DNA of 32,292 nucleotides from Dechloromonas sp. (GCA_017302355.1 JAFLDQ010000020.1:1-32292), one strand, 5' to 3'; shown: positions 1-14,449, counted from the first letter of the stretch. Numbers and translations are program-made. Notes: a model not told the origin generated them from the sequence alone.

Positions 1-286
1 CCCGAAGGTGCTGTGCCAGCAGAGTTTTTTTACCTTCGCGCCACACGCCCTCCGCCCGCCTCGCTTCCTCGGTCGTTTTCTGCACCTGATGCTGCGCCCA
101 GGCCGTCAGCGATTCCCGACCCAGTTGGCGCAATTCGTCAATCAGCCGCTGTTCCGCGGCATCCGCCTCTTGCACGGCGCCGGCCTCGTTCTCTACCGCC
201 GACAAAATCGATTCCACCCTGGCCAGCAGTGGCGGGTGCGCCTTTAACCGCTCCACCAGTTCTGCCTCGCGTGTCAGTCTCTCCAT
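1..286 (-). pseudogene. ISKra4-like transposase, 5' fragment with probable frameshift
   Basis: The minus strand reads an open frame from ATG at 286 to the window edge (95 codons), preceded by an AGGAG ribosome site 7 bases upstream. The product starts MERLTREAELVERLKA and continues with an acidic, helical stretch, which resembles the N-terminus of ISKra4-family (UPF0236-like) transposases as I remember them. After residues EGKK (about 84-87) a run of seven A (26-32 in plus coordinates) follows. Past it the expected family motif CWHSTFG is found in a different frame, reached by a one-base forward shift, while the starting frame continues LLAQHLR. The gene is therefore frameshifted by mutation, expressed by slippage on the A7 run, or affected by a homopolymer sequencing error. 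The rest of the element lies outside the window. The family call rests on recall of the N-terminal pattern and the WHSTFG motif only. Confidence 0.6.
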
Positions 287-362
287 TTCCTTTCTCCTCT
301 GGCTGCGATACTGGGCAAGACTATCCCACATCAGTTTGAATCGCACCCGGGATCCTGCGACC
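287..362. other. Spacer between glmM and the transposase gene; probable IS end
   Basis: These 76 bases separate the glmM stop from the transposase start. They hold the transposase ribosome site and, by inference, the outer end of the insertion sequence, perhaps at the GGGTGCGATTC motif (minus strand, near 340-350). Without the other end no terminal inverted repeat or target duplication can be defined. Confidence 0.3.
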
Positions 363-1715
363 TCATTGGCCGGCCTCGCGCACCACCCTGGCGAGTTCCT
401 CGGCCGCTTCAAGAACCTCTGTCGCATCCTCTCCTTCGACCATGACCCGCAGCAAGGGCTCAGTCCCCGAAGCACGCAGCAGGACGCGACCCCTGCCGGA
501 AAGGCGACTCTCGATGTCTTCCCGCGCCCCACGAATCGAATCGTCGTCCTGCCAGGGAAAGCCCTTGACCATCGGCACATTGATCAGCTTCTGCGGATAG
601 AGTTCGAGATCCCCCAGCAAGCTGGCCAGGTCGCCGCCCGACTCCCTCAACGCCGCCAGCACCTGCAGGGCGGCGACCGTACCATCCCCGGTGGTGTGAC
701 GATCGAGGGCGAGGATGTGCCCCGAGTTCTCTCCGCCGTAGATCCACCCTCTGTCCTGCAGCATCTCGAGGACGTAGCGGTCTCCGACGGCCGCCCGCGC
801 GAAGGGGATGTCCATCTTGCCCAAGGCATGCTCGAGCGCCAGATTGGTCATCAGCGTTCCAGCGACCCCCCTGACCTGTCCGTGCTTCGCGCGACTCCGG
901 ACAATCGCGTAGAGCAATTGATCGCCATCGTAGAGATTCCCCTGGGAGTCCACCATCTGCAGGCGGTCGGCATCGCCGTCGAGGGCGATCCCGAGGTCCG
1001 CGCCTTCGGCGAGGACAGCCTCGCACAGGGCGCGGGGCGCCGTCGCGCCACATCCGTCGTTGATGTTGAGGCCGTTGGGCTGCGCGCCGATGGCAACCAC
1101 ATCGGCGCCGAGCTCATGGAAGACATCGGGCGCCGTGTGGTAGGCTGCCCCGTGCGCACAATCGACGACGATGCGCAGGCCGCGCAGATCGAGATCGTTG
1201 GGAAACGTGCTCTTGCAGAATTCGATGTAACGGCCGCGCGCATCGCCGATCCGCTTCGCCCGCCCGAGATCGGCCGCCGCCACGCAAACCATCGGCTGAT
1301 CGATGACCTCCTCGATGGCGTGTTCGACATCGTCCGGCAGCTTGGTGCCCTGCGCCGAGAAGAACTTGATGCCATTATCGTAATACGGGTTGTGCGAGGC
1401 GGAAATCACCGCCCCCGCCTGCAGGCGCAGCGCCCGGGTCAGATAGGCGACCGCCGGCGTCGGTATCGGCCCGACCAGCGAGACATCGACACCCGCTGCC
1501 GAGAACCCGGCCTCCAGAGCGGCCTCGAGCATGTATCCGGAAAGCCGGGTGTCCTTGCCGATGAGGACCGCCGGACGGTCGCCCTCCGGCATCACGGCGC
1601 GTTCGAGCAGCACCTTGCCGGTCGCGTAGCCGAGGCGCATCACGAAATCAGGCGTGATCGGCGCTTGTCCGACATGACCGCGCACGCCATCGGTGCCAAA
1701 GTATTTCCTACTCAT
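363..1715 (-). CDS. glmM: Phosphoglucosamine mutase
   Basis: GlmM converts glucosamine-6-phosphate to glucosamine-1-phosphate, the step that feeds UDP-GlcNAc for peptidoglycan and LPS. The protein is 450 residues, the usual family length. It begins [13 protein letters not shown], carries the phosphoserine loop ISASHNP (catalytic Ser about 107), the Mg-binding DGDADR motif, the sugar-binding GENSGH motif and the C-terminal phosphate-binding [12 protein letters not shown]. The reading frame is open 28 codons further upstream, but that part is antisense-like and lies inside folP; the ATG at 1715 gives the family N-terminus. The start overlaps the folP stop by 8 bases, so glmM is translated together with folP, a common pairing in proteobacteria. 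Confidence 0.97.
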   Translation of the reverse strand: MSRKYFGTDGVRGHVGQAPITPDFVMRLGYATGKVLLERAVMPEGDRPAVLIGKDTRLSGYMLEAALEAGFSAAGVDVSLVGPIPTPAVAYLTRALRLQAGAVISASHNPYYDNGIKFFSAQGTKLPDDVEHAIEEVIDQPMVCVAAADLGRAKRIGDARGRYIEFCKSTFPNDLDLRGLRIVVDCAHGAAYHTAPDVFHELGADVVAIGAQPNGLNINDGCGATAPRALCEAVLAEGADLGIALDGDADRLQMVDSQGNLYDGDQLLYAIVRSRAKHGQVRGVAGTLMTNLALEHALGKMDIPFARAAVGDRYVLEMLQDRGWIYGGENSGHILALDRHTTGDGTVAALQVLAALRESGGDLASLLGDLELYPQKLINVPMVKGFPWQDDDSIRGAREDIESRLSGRGRVLLRASGTEPLLRVMVEGEDATEVLEAAEELARVVREAGQ

Positions 1716-2547
1716 TGCCGACTCCCTCATCGATTGCCGCCAGGACTGCCAGCGCATCCCGGGTTTCCGCCACATCATGCACGCGCAGTATTTTCGCACC
1801 TTTCAGCGCCGCCAGTGTCGCTGCGGCAATGCTGGCCGCCAGACGCTGGCCGACCGGCCGGCCGGTGATCGCGCCCAGCATGGACTTCCGCGAGACGCCA
1901 ACCAGCATTGGCAGGTCATCAACGCCGGCTGCGGTCAACGCCCGAAAAAGGGCAAGATTGTGTTGGAGGTTCTTGCCGAAACCGAAACCCGGATCGAGAA
2001 CCAGACGACGGCCGTCGATCCCGGCCGCGCGAGCAGCCGCGACACGCGCTGCCAGAAATCCGCGGACTTCCCCCACCACGTCGCCGTATCGCGGAGCGTT
2101 CTGCATCGTTCCCGGCTCTCCCTGCATGTGCATCAGGCAGACGGCGCAATCGCTGGCGGCGACCGCGGCCGTGGCGTCAGGGCGCCCGAGGGCGCTGATG
2201 TCGTTGATCATCGCGGCACCCTCGGCCAGCGCGGCACGCATCACAGCCGGCTTGTAGGTATCGACCGAAACCGGGACGCCCCAGCCGGCGATCTCGCGCA
2301 GGACCGGCAGCAGTCGCCGCAACTCCTCGTCTTCCGGCGTCGGAATGGCGCCGGGGCGCGACGATTCGGCGCCGATGTCGAGAATGTCGGCGCCTGCGTC
2401 GAGCTGGTTGCGGGCATGACGTAGCGCACGGCCGACGTCCGAACCCATGCCGTCGCCCGCGAACGAGTCCGGCGTGAGATTGACGATACCCATGATCAGC
2501 GGACGATCGAGAGGCAGCCGGAAACCGCCGCAGTGAAGTTCAGGCAT
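1708..2547 (-). CDS. folP: Dihydropteroate synthase
   Basis: FolP joins p-aminobenzoate to the pterin pyrophosphate in folate synthesis and is the sulfonamide target. The 279-residue TIM barrel shows the pterin-binding signature [11 protein letters not shown] (19-29), the [10 protein letters not shown] segment (57-66), INDISA (114-119), [10 protein letters not shown] (184-193) and the phosphate-binding SRKSML (219-224). The ATG at 2547 has no recognisable Shine-Dalgarno: the bases before it are the T-rich tail of the ftsH terminator. Expression must come from terminator read-through or from a promoter I cannot see. The stop lies inside the first codons of glmM. Confidence 0.97.
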   Translation of the reverse strand: MPELHCGGFRLPLDRPLIMGIVNLTPDSFAGDGMGSDVGRALRHARNQLDAGADILDIGAESSRPGAIPTPEDEELRRLLPVLREIAGWGVPVSVDTYKPAVMRAALAEGAAMINDISALGRPDATAAVAASDCAVCLMHMQGEPGTMQNAPRYGDVVGEVRGFLAARVAAARAAGIDGRRLVLDPGFGFGKNLQHNLALFRALTAAGVDDLPMLVGVSRKSMLGAITGRPVGQRLAASIAAATLAALKGAKILRVHDVAETRDALAVLAAIDEGVGNE

Positions 2548-2555
2548 GGCAGAAA

Positions 2556-2580
2556 TGAAAAACCGGGAGTTGGCTCCCGG
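2556..2580 (-). terminator. Rho-independent terminator after ftsH, abutting folP
   Basis: On the minus strand a perfect 7-bp stem CCGGGAG/CTCCCGG with a 4-base loop is followed by five T and then a T-rich stretch. It begins 22 bases after the ftsH stop and its tail ends about 8 bases before the folP ATG. The shape is that of a classical intrinsic terminator. Confidence 0.85.
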
Positions 2581-2601
2581 CTCGGCTATGGAGGGTGCCG
2601 C

Positions 2602-4482
<1,881 letters not shown>

Positions 4483-4535
4483 GCTTGCTCTCCTTTGACA
4501 GCGTCGAGCGACAAAGACGCCATTCTACACAACTC

Positions 4536-5153
4536 TCATCGCAGCACACTGCCGAGCAGATAAAGCTCGGCGCTCCTGTCGCGCGACGCAGCGGGCTTGC
4601 GCACCGCGACGCTCCGGAAGACCTCGCGCATCGAATGGAGAAATGCCGCGTAATCGGTCCCCTGAAAAACTTTGACCAGGAAAGCACCTTCCGGTTTCAG
4701 GTGCGCCCGGCAAAAGTCCAGGCCAAGTTCGGCGAGGTGCATGATCCGCGCCTGATCGACGAGCGGCACTCCCGACATATTGGGAGCCATGTCGGACATT
4801 ACAAGTCCCACCCGCCGCCCGGCCAGCCTTTCTTCCAGCCGGGCAAGAATGTCGTCGTCGCGGAAATCGCCCTGGATGAAGTCCACACCATGGACCTGCT
4901 CCATCTCGAGTACATCGAGGGCGATGACGAGACCGCCGGCGCCCACCCGCCTGGCGGCCACCTGCGACCAGCCGCCGGGCGCCGCGCCGAGGTCGACGAC
5001 GACCTCGCCGGAGCGCAGCAGCCGGTCCCTGTCGTCGATTTCCAGCAACTTGAATGCGGCGCGCGAACGCCATCCTTCCTTCCTGGCGAGCTGGACATAG
5101 GGGTCATTGACATGCTCGCGCATCCAGGCCTTGCTGGTCCTCGTTCTGGCCAT
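4536..5153 (-). CDS. rlmE: 23S rRNA (uridine-2'-O) methyltransferase RlmE
   Basis: RlmE (FtsJ/RrmJ) methylates U2552 in the A-loop of 23S rRNA using S-adenosylmethionine and is heat-induced in E. coli. The 205-residue product has the SAM loop [12 protein letters not shown] (53-64) and the K-D-K-E catalytic tetrad at K35, D121 ([10 protein letters not shown]), K161 (LVKVFQG) and E196 (SAELYLLG). It lies 53 bases upstream of ftsH in the same direction, the conserved rlmE-ftsH order. It is divergent from yhbY with only 31 bases between starts. Confidence 0.97.
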   Translation of the reverse strand: MARTRTSKAWMREHVNDPYVQLARKEGWRSRAAFKLLEIDDRDRLLRSGEVVVDLGAAPGGWSQVAARRVGAGGLVIALDVLEMEQVHGVDFIQGDFRDDDILARLEERLAGRRVGLVMSDMAPNMSGVPLVDQARIMHLAELGLDFCRAHLKPEGAFLVKVFQGTDYAAFLHSMREVFRSVAVRKPAASRDRSAELYLLGSVLR

Positions 5154-5184
5154 TCGCTAAAATGCCGTTTTCGAAAGGTCTGCC

Positions 5185-5547
5185 ATGCTGCAATTATCGT
5201 CCGGCGCGCTCCGCGCGATGCGCGCCCGCGCCCACCACCTGAGCCCCGTCGTGTCGATTGCCGAAAAGGGCCTCAGTGCAGCCGTCCTCAAGGAAATCGA
5301 CGTCAATCTGAACGCTCACGAACTGATCAAGGTGCGCGTCCATGGCGACCGCCGCGAGGATCGTCTAGCCTTTCTCGAAACGATCTGCGCCGAACTCGGC
5401 GCCACCGCCGTCCAGCACATCGGCAAGTTGCTGGTCATCTACCGCCCCGCCCCGGTCCAGGCTGCTGCGGTCGACGCGCAAAAAAGCACGAAATCCCGCC
5501 GCTCCGCCCCGGCTCCGCGCAAAACCAAGCGCAGCCTGCAGGGCTGA
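5185..5547 (+). CDS. yhbY: YhbY-type CRM-domain RNA-binding protein
   Basis: YhbY is a small RNA-binding protein of the CRM domain family associated with pre-50S ribosomes. The 120-residue product shows the family pattern: LRARAH-like start, a PVVSIAEKGLS segment (about 24-34), NAHELIKVRV (46-55) and the C-terminal GKLLVIYRP strand. It ends in a basic Lys/Arg/Ser/Pro tail (about 97-119) that is longer than in E. coli YhbY. A weak -10 candidate (TAAAAT, 5158-5163) lies just upstream with an AAGG ribosome site. Its neighbour rlmE also acts on the large ribosomal subunit. Confidence 0.93.
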   Translation: MLQLSSGALRAMRARAHHLSPVVSIAEKGLSAAVLKEIDVNLNAHELIKVRVHGDRREDRLAFLETICAELGATAVQHIGKLLVIYRPAPVQAAAVDAQKSTKSRRSAPAPRKTKRSLQG

Positions 5548-5559
5548 TCATTTCAGCCC
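5541..5559. terminator. Hairpin spanning the two abutting stop codons
   Basis: A perfect 7-bp stem GGGCTGA/TCAGCCC with a 5-base loop covers the TGA of yhbY (5545-5547) and the complement of the DUF4149 gene stop (5548-5550). There is no T-run on either side, so it would be an imperfect bidirectional terminator at best; the symmetry follows partly from the two facing TGA codons. Confidence 0.35.
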
Positions 5560-6009
5560 GCGGCCGGCCCAGGCCGCCAGCCACAGACCCAGCAGGCTCT
5601 GGACCAGATAGACGATACTGGAAATCCCGTGCCAGGCGGCGAAGCGGTCACGCAACACGCTTTCCATCACCCCGCGCGGCAGGGCGTCGGCCTTCAGTTG
5701 CGCCAGCAGCGGCTGGATGCCGAACTGACTGGCGGCAGCCAGCAGCGCCATCACCAGCACCAGCCAGAAGACGGTGCACCGCAACGCCAGCCCGCGACAG
5801 CGGGCGACCAGGAAGACGAGCACATAGGCGGCGCCGCCGAGTCCGACCCAGCCGATCAGCGCGAACAGCTTCCCGGCCACGACCCCGGCCAGCTGGCGGT
5901 CGCCGAGGCTCGAGAACAGAACCGGCGCGGCGATGTAGCCGATCGCCCACATGCCGCCGACCCACAGGGTGATGACCACGAAATAGAGGGCTTCGGAAGT
6001 CTTGCGCAC
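5548..6009 (-). CDS. DUF4149 membrane protein
   Basis: The 153-residue product is hydrophobic with four predicted membrane segments (about 6-27, 44-68, 78-97 and 130-148) and matches the DUF4149 (TMEM205-like) pattern: an early LWVGGMWAIGYIAAPVLF helix and a late AAWHGISSIVYLVQS segment. Its biochemical function is unknown. It lies 6 bases downstream of greA in the same direction, so it is probably the last gene of the carAB-greA transcript. Its stop codon touches that of the convergent yhbY. Confidence 0.88.
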   Translation of the reverse strand: MRKTSEALYFVVITLWVGGMWAIGYIAAPVLFSSLGDRQLAGVVAGKLFALIGWVGLGGAAYVLVFLVARCRGLALRCTVFWLVLVMALLAAASQFGIQPLLAQLKADALPRGVMESVLRDRFAAWHGISSIVYLVQSLLGLWLAAWAGRGLK

Positions 6010-6015
6010 GCCGGT

Positions 6016-6492
6016 TCACTCGTAGCGGACGTCGATGATCTCGAATTCGCGCATGCCTCCCGGCGCCTGAACCTGGGCGATATCGCCGGCGTACTTGCCG
6101 ATCAGCGCCCGCGCCATCGGCGACCCGAAGGAAAGCTTGCCCTGCCTGATATCGGCCTCGTCCTCGCCGACGATCTGGTAGGTGACGGCGTCGCCCGATT
6201 CCTGCTCCTCGAGGTCGACGGTGGCCCCGAAGACGCAGCGGCCGTCGGCATCAAGGAGCAGCGGGTCGATGATCTGGGCGTTGGCCAGCTTGCCCTCGAG
6301 ATCCTTGATGCGCGCTTCGAGAAAGCCCTGGCGTTCCTTGGCGGCATCGTATTCGGCATTTTCCGAGAGATCGCCGTGCGAGCGCGCTTCGGCAATCGCC
6401 GCGATCACCGCCGGACGCTCGATCGTCTTCAGGCGTTGCAACTCGTCGCGCAGCTTCGCGGCGCCTGCCACGGTCAACGGAACTTTACTCAT
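6016..6492 (-). CDS. greA: Transcription elongation factor GreA
   Basis: GreA rescues backtracked RNA polymerase by stimulating transcript cleavage. The 158-residue protein has the normal length and layout: an N-terminal antiparallel coiled coil (about 1-75) with the acidic tip motif [16 protein letters not shown] that reaches the polymerase active site, then a FKBP-like C-terminal domain ending in the FEIIDVRYE strand. The start begins [18 protein letters not shown], matching the family. It lies 65 bases downstream of carB on the same strand. Confidence 0.97.
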   Translation of the reverse strand: MSKVPLTVAGAAKLRDELQRLKTIERPAVIAAIAEARSHGDLSENAEYDAAKERQGFLEARIKDLEGKLANAQIIDPLLLDADGRCVFGATVDLEEQESGDAVTYQIVGEDEADIRQGKLSFGSPMARALIGKYAGDIAQVQAPGGMREFEIIDVRYE

Positions 6493-6513
6493 CGTTCATT
6501 CCAGCAAAGGCAT

Positions 6514-6546
6514 GCCGCCGGCGCCCGGAGGGGGCGGCCCGGCGGT
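6514..6546 (-). other. GC-rich hairpin between carB and greA
   Basis: An 8-bp stem (GCCGCCGG against CCGGCGGT, one G-T pair) with a 17-base loop lies between the carB stop and the greA start. No T-run follows on the minus strand. It could reduce read-through or mark an RNA processing site, but may be chance in GC-rich DNA. Confidence 0.25.
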
Positions 6547-6557
6547 CAGGGGTTGTC

Positions 6558-9764
<3,207 letters not shown>

Positions 9765-9775
9765 TTCGTCTATCC

Positions 9776-9862
9776 GTGAAACGTGAAACGTGAAACGTGA
9801 AATGTGAAAAACGCAAGGGTCAGAGGGCCGTCACGTTTCACTTTTCACCTTTCACTTCTCAC
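9776..9862 (-). repeat. Inverted array of 7-base repeats between carA and carB
   Basis: Read on the plus strand, five tandem heptamers of form GTGAAAN fill 9776-9810 (last base C, C, C, T, A). After a 19-base loop, their complements NTTTCAC fill 9830-9862 (one partial unit plus GTTTCAC, TTTTCAC, CTTTCAC, TTCTCAC). In mRNA this would fold into a hairpin of about 33 bp with mainly one mismatch per heptamer. The carA stop codon lies inside the outermost unit and the array ends 11 bases before the carB ATG. A 7-base period is incompatible with coding. The loop holds no gene. It resembles in plan the arrays around the four-helix-bundle gene at 27938-28350. Confidence 0.9.
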
Positions 9863-11010
9863 TCCTGTAAAGCAGCGACGCCGCGTGTCATGGTATCGAG
9901 GAAGCGGTCGAACAGGTAAGCAACGTCGTGCGGGCCGGGGCTGCCTTCCGGGTGGCCCTGAAAGGAGAAGGCCGGCACGTCGGTGCGCGCGATGCCCTGC
10001 AGCGAGCCGTCGAACAGCGAGACGTGGGTCACCCGCAGGTTTTCCGGCAAGGAATCCGCGTCGACCGCAAACCCGTGGTTCTGGCTGGTGATCAGCACCT
10101 GGCCGGTATCCAGATCCTTGACCGGGTGGTTGGCGCCGTGGTGGCCGAACTTCATCTTGACCGTCCGCGCACCGGAGGCAAGGCCGAGCAACTGATGACC
10201 GAGGCAGATGCCGAATGTCGGCACGCCGCGGCCGAGGAACTCACCAATGGCGGCGATCGCGTAGTCGCAAGGCTCCGGGTCGCCCGGGCCATTCGACAGG
10301 AACACGCCGTCCGGCTTCATCGCCAGCACGTCGGCCGCCGGTGTCTGCGCGGGAACGACGGTCAGCCTGACGCCGCGCCCGGCCAGCATGCGCAGGATGT
10401 TCTTCTTGACGCCGAAATCGTAGGCGACGACATGGAAGCGCGGCGCCGCGCCCGGTCCGTAGCCCTGCAAGGTCCACTCGCCCTCGCTCCAGGAATAGCC
10501 CTGCCTGGCTGAAACCACCCGCGCCAGATCCATCCCGTTCAATCCCGGGAAAGCGCGGGCCATCGCCAGCGCCTTGCCATCATCGACCCCGCCGGCCAGG
10601 ATGCAACCGGCCTGAGCGCCCTTCTCGCGCAGGATGCGGGTCAGCCTGCGCGTATCGATGCCGGCAATGGCGACGATGCCATGCCTCTTCAGATACGCTG
10701 ACAGATCGTCCTCGCAGCGCCAGCTGGAAGCGCGACCGGGCAGGTCGCGAATCACCAGTCCGGCGGCGTGGTTGGCGCCGGACTCGAAGTCCTCGGCGTT
10801 GCAACCCGTGTTGCCGATATGCGGATAGGTCAGCGTGACGATCTGCCGGCAGTATGAAGGATCGGTGAGGATCTCCTGATAGCCCGACATCGCCGTGTTG
10901 AACACGACCTCGCCACTGGTCACTCCGTCCGCGCCGATGGATTGCCCCCGGAACAGCGTCCCGTCGGCCAGGGCGAGAATGGCGGGGGTAAATGCGGGCA
11001 GCAACGACAC
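9859..11010 (-). CDS. carA: Carbamoyl-phosphate synthase, small (glutaminase) subunit
   Basis: CarA hydrolyses glutamine and channels ammonia to CarB. The N-terminal CPSase domain (from [11 protein letters not shown]) is followed by a class I glutamine amidotransferase domain with the nucleophile motif GICLGH and the C-terminal GHPE His/Glu pair. I chose the GTG at 11010: AGGAG lies 8 bases upstream and the protein (383 residues, [17 protein letters not shown]) has normal length. An ATG at 11043 would add 11 residues but lacks a well-placed ribosome site. The TGA stop falls within the first unit of the inverted heptamer array. Confidence 0.96.
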   Translation of the reverse strand: MSLLPAFTPAILALADGTLFRGQSIGADGVTSGEVVFNTAMSGYQEILTDPSYCRQIVTLTYPHIGNTGCNAEDFESGANHAAGLVIRDLPGRASSWRCEDDLSAYLKRHGIVAIAGIDTRRLTRILREKGAQAGCILAGGVDDGKALAMARAFPGLNGMDLARVVSARQGYSWSEGEWTLQGYGPGAAPRFHVVAYDFGVKKNILRMLAGRGVRLTVVPAQTPAADVLAMKPDGVFLSNGPGDPEPCDYAIAAIGEFLGRGVPTFGICLGHQLLGLASGARTVKMKFGHHGANHPVKDLDTGQVLITSQNHGFAVDADSLPENLRVTHVSLFDGSLQGIARTDVPAFSFQGHPEGSPGPHDVAYLFDRFLDTMTRGVAALQE

Positions 11011-11051
11011 GACCGGCTCTCCTGGAAATTCCTGCTTGTTCATGTGCCAAG

Positions 11052-11073
11052 CGGGAAGGCTCGCGCCTCCCCG
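11052..11073 (-). promoter_or_regulatory. GNRA-capped hairpin in the carA leader
   Basis: On the minus strand CGGGGAGGC pairs with GCCTTCCCG (one G-T pair) across a GCGA tetraloop, within the predicted 5' leader of carA and about 40 bases before its GTG start. car leaders are often regulated by pyrimidine levels, but nothing here identifies the mechanism, and there is no T-run that would make it an attenuator. Confidence 0.35.
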
Positions 11074-11094
11074 CTCGTGCTCAGCAGCCCGGCG

Positions 11095-11123
11095 ATTCTA
11101 GCCGAAACGGCCCCGCCGGGCAA
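11095..11123 (-). promoter_or_regulatory. Sigma70-type promoter for carA
   Basis: The minus strand shows TTGCCC, a spacer of exactly 17 bases, and TAGAAT. Transcription would start near 11088, giving a leader of about 78 bases before carA. It lies in the 195-base gap between dapB and carA, so the carAB-greA genes can be expressed independently of bamE-dapB. The remainder of that gap shows nothing else that I recognise. Confidence 0.6.
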
Positions 11124-11205
11124 ACTTGCCGACCCTTCGACCCTTCGCCGACTTGCGGCCCGCCTTCGCCCGCGCGACGACGACGGGAACCATCAGTGGC
11201 GGCAA

Positions 11206-12485
<1,280 letters not shown>

Positions 12486-12520
12486 GCGGGAATCCGGGTT
12501 TTCTCAAACAGGTTGGATGC

Positions 12521-12533
12521 GGTATATCATACC
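12521..12533. promoter_or_regulatory. Short palindrome in the bamE-fur intergenic region
   Basis: GGTAT-ATC-ATACC is a perfect 5-bp inverted repeat in the 91-base gap between the divergent bamE and fur starts. It overlaps TATATC/TATCAT, which could serve as a -10 for fur. It does not match the 19-base Fur box well. Confidence 0.3.
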
Positions 12534-12576
12534 CGAATTCTTGGCGTCCCCGCCCCCGACCACTGACGGAAATACA

Positions 12577-13017
12577 ATGAGCGACCCGCAAAGTCTCAAG
12601 AACATGGGGCTCAAGGCCACCTTCCCGCGCCTCAAGATCCTCGAGCTGTTCGAGAAGGGCACCTTGCGCCACATGACGGCGGAAGATGTCTACCGGATGC
12701 TCATCGCCGAGAACATGGACATCGGCCTGGCCACGGTCTACCGCGTGCTGACGCAGTTCGAGCAGGCGGGGCTGCTCGAGCGTCACTTCTTCGAATCGGG
12801 CAAGGCCGTTTTCGAGATCAACCATGGGAAGCATCACGACCACCTGGTCTGCGTCGATTGCGGCCGCGTCGAGGAGTTCTACGACCCGGAGATCGAGCGC
12901 CGGCAAAACCTGGTGGCCAGCGAGCGCGGCTTCGCCATCCAGGACCATGCGCTCTACCTGTACGCTCACTGCACCAAGACCGGCTGTCCCAACCGCAACA
13001 AGGAAGGCAAGTCATGA
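12577..13017 (+). CDS. fur: Ferric uptake regulator Fur
   Basis: Fur is the Fe(II)-dependent repressor of iron uptake. The 146-residue protein starts [15 protein letters not shown], has a winged-helix domain (about 1-83; [30 protein letters not shown] recognition region) and a metal-binding dimerisation domain with HGKHHDH (83-89), the CVDC pair (92, 95), H124 and the C-terminal HCTKTGC (131-137). The frame is open upstream to 12418 but that region is bamE antisense, and the ATG at 12577 gives the Fur N-terminus. Its last codons overlap the start of the transporter gene (ATGA). Confidence 0.95.
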   Translation: MSDPQSLKNMGLKATFPRLKILELFEKGTLRHMTAEDVYRMLIAENMDIGLATVYRVLTQFEQAGLLERHFFESGKAVFEINHGKHHDHLVCVDCGRVEEFYDPEIERRQNLVASERGFAIQDHALYLYAHCTKTGCPNRNKEGKS

Positions 13018-13610
13018 CCGGGTTCGCCGACTTCATTTCAGGGACCTGGCTGGCCTCGGCCGGGACGACATTCCTGCTCGTCGGGTTCGCCGAAATCGGC
13101 GACAAGAGCCAACTGGTGTGCATGACCCTGGCGGCCCGCCACCGCGGCCTGCCGGTGGCAATCGGCGCCGTCTCCGCCTTCGCCGTCCTCAACCTGCTCG
13201 CCGTCGTGTTCGGCGCCGCGGTAGCGGCCTGGCTGCCGGAATTGCTGGTCACGCTGGTGGTCGCCGCGCTCTTCGCCTTCTTCGGGATCAACGCGCTGCG
13301 CTACCGCGAGGACGAAGAAGACGACAACGTCGACGAGAAGCCGGGACACGGCATCGTGGCGACGACCTTCCTGCTCATCTTTCTCGCCGAGTTCGGCGAC
13401 AAGACGCAACTCGCCGTCGCCGGCCTCGGCAGCACGACCGAGCCGTCGGCCGTCTGGGCGGGAGCGACGGCGGCCCTCGCCCTCACCTCGCTGCTCGGCG
13501 TCTTCGCCGGACGCAAGCTGCTGCATCGCCTGCCGCTGGTCTGGATCCATCGGGTCAGCGGCGTCTTCTTCCTGCTGCTGGCGATCTTCGCCGTCACCCG
13601 CCTCTTCTGA
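13014..13610 (+). CDS. GDT1/UPF0016-family cation (probably Mn2+) exporter
   Basis: The 198-residue membrane protein has six predicted helices in two repeats, each with the family signature E-x-G-D-[KR]-[ST]: EIGDKS at 27-32 and EFGDKT at 126-131. An acidic loop ([11 protein letters not shown], about 98-108) joins the halves. Members of this family (TMEM165, Gdt1, bacterial MneA) move Mn2+ or Ca2+, and bacterial ones mostly export Mn2+; the metal here is inferred. The ATG overlaps the fur stop in an ATGA arrangement, so it is translationally coupled to an iron regulator, consistent with a role in Mn/Fe balance. Confidence 0.88.
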   Translation: MTGFADFISGTWLASAGTTFLLVGFAEIGDKSQLVCMTLAARHRGLPVAIGAVSAFAVLNLLAVVFGAAVAAWLPELLVTLVVAALFAFFGINALRYREDEEDDNVDEKPGHGIVATTFLLIFLAEFGDKTQLAVAGLGSTTEPSAVWAGATAALALTSLLGVFAGRKLLHRLPLVWIHRVSGVFFLLLAIFAVTRLF

Positions 13611-13616
13611 ACGCCT

Positions 13617-13659
13617 GCCGGAAGCGCTTGATTTTCGGGCGGTTTTCGCGGTTGACCGC
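13617..13659 (+). repeat. Dispersed 43-base repeat, copy A
   Basis: This stretch downstream of the transporter gene matches 17111-17153 at most positions: GCCGGAAGCGC, then ATTTTCGG, GTTTTCGCG and GTTGACCGC occur in the same order and spacing with small compensating indels. Its 3' end contains a mini-hairpin GCGG-TTGA-CCGC that is kept in both copies. A shared CTGAAC precedes both copies by a few bases. Function is unknown; a REP-like element or a terminator variant is possible. Confidence 0.7.
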
Positions 13660-13740
13660 ACCCGGCAGCGAGCAATGCCGCAGCCCGGCCGTCATCACGC
13701 ACGCTCGCGCTGGCGACACTTCCTGGTCGGCCGGCGGCGC

Positions 13741-13769
13741 TTGCCCGAATCCTGCCCCCATGCTACAAA
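13741..13769 (+). promoter_or_regulatory. Sigma70-type promoter for the exported-protein cluster
   Basis: TTGCCC, 17-base spacer, TACAAA followed by T. It lies about 70 bases upstream of the first gene of the cluster, whose ATG at 13839 has an AAGGAG ribosome site. The surrounding gap 13660-13838 shows no other recognisable feature. Confidence 0.5.
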
Positions 13770-13838
13770 TGGCCGTCAGCACGCTGCGGACGCCGTCGCC
13801 GGAGCGACTGATCGTTCAACCTCGAAAAGGAGCGTTTC

Positions 13839-14216
13839 ATGAAATTTTCCAGAAAGCTGGTATTGGTGCTGGGCATCGCGGTCGCCAGCGTGACCGCGAC
13901 CTCGGTCCACGCAGCCGAGATCCCTGTGGTCACCGGCGAACATTGGACCAGGTCGTCGGACGATGTGAAGAAAGCCTATCTCGTCGGTATCGCCAATCTG
14001 GCGCAGGTCGAGAGCGCCTATTTCCAGGGGAAACCGCCGGCCGATGCCGAGAGCTTCGTCCCGCGCCTGGTCAAGGGACTGCAGGGCCAGACGCTCGACA
14101 GCGTGCGCGAAGGGCTCAACCAGTGGTATGCGGCAAATCCCGGCAAGCTGCAGCGCCCGGTGATCGAAACCATCTGGTTTGAAATGGCCGTACCCGGCCT
14201 GCAAAAGAACAAGTGA
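13839..14216 (+). CDS. Small secreted protein of unknown function
   Basis: The 125-residue product has a clear Sec signal peptide (basic start, hydrophobic core 7-20, cleavage after VHA at about 25) and a mature part of about 100 residues beginning AEIPVVTGEHW. The pattern HW-x-x-SS-x-x-x-KKAYLVGIANLAQVE followed by an amphipathic WYAANPGK segment recalls small exported proteins common in Betaproteobacteria that I know only as hypothetical. No cysteine or catalytic motif is evident in the mature part. AAGGAG supports the start. It ends 11 bases before a lipoprotein gene, and an exported-protein operon is likely. Confidence 0.75.
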   Translation: MKFSRKLVLVLGIAVASVTATSVHAAEIPVVTGEHWTRSSDDVKKAYLVGIANLAQVESAYFQGKPPADAESFVPRLVKGLQGQTLDSVREGLNQWYAANPGKLQRPVIETIWFEMAVPGLQKNK

Positions 14217-14227
14217 CGGAGAGAGCC

Positions 14228-14449
14228 ATGAAAAGACTTGGATTGATCACAGCCATCGCGGCAGCTGCGGGCCTTGCCGGCTGCACGGACATGACTCCGC
14301 GCCAGCAGGGAACGATGAGCGGGGCGGCCATTGGCGCCGCCGGGGGCGCCGGAATCGCCGCCATTTCCGGCGGTAACGCGTGGACCGGCGCCGCCATCGG
14401 CGGCGTTGCCGGCGGCGTGGCCGGCAACATCCGGGGCGGCAAGAGATAA
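14228..14449 (+). CDS. Glycine-zipper lipoprotein
   Basis: The 73-residue product starts MKRLGLITAIAAAAG and has a lipobox LAGC (Cys about 19), then MTPRQQGTMSGAAIGAAGGAGIA and AWTGAAIGGVAGGVAG, two Gly/Ala-rich helices with GxxxG spacing that form a glycine-zipper hairpin. Small lipoproteins of this kind (YMGG/OsmB-like) sit in the outer membrane and are often stress-induced. The ATG at 14228 follows GGAGAG; an in-frame GTG at 14213 overlapping the previous stop is less likely because it would bury the signal peptide. Confidence 0.8.
   Translation: MKRLGLITAIAAAAGLAGCTDMTPRQQGTMSGAAIGAAGGAGIAAISGGNAWTGAAIGGVAGGVAGNIRGGKR

Noticed and set aside
336..1868. 510-codon plus-strand frame opposite glmM and part of folP
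   Set aside because: Both genes on the minus strand are unmistakable; the frame is a codon-bias shadow.
11134..11152. Tandem CGACCCTT duplication upstream of carA
   Set aside because: Two 8-base units only, with no structure or position that suggests function.
12521..12533. Palindrome between bamE and fur as a Fur box
   Set aside because: It is too short and does not match the 19-base GATAATGATAATCATTATC pattern; kept only as an unassigned palindrome.
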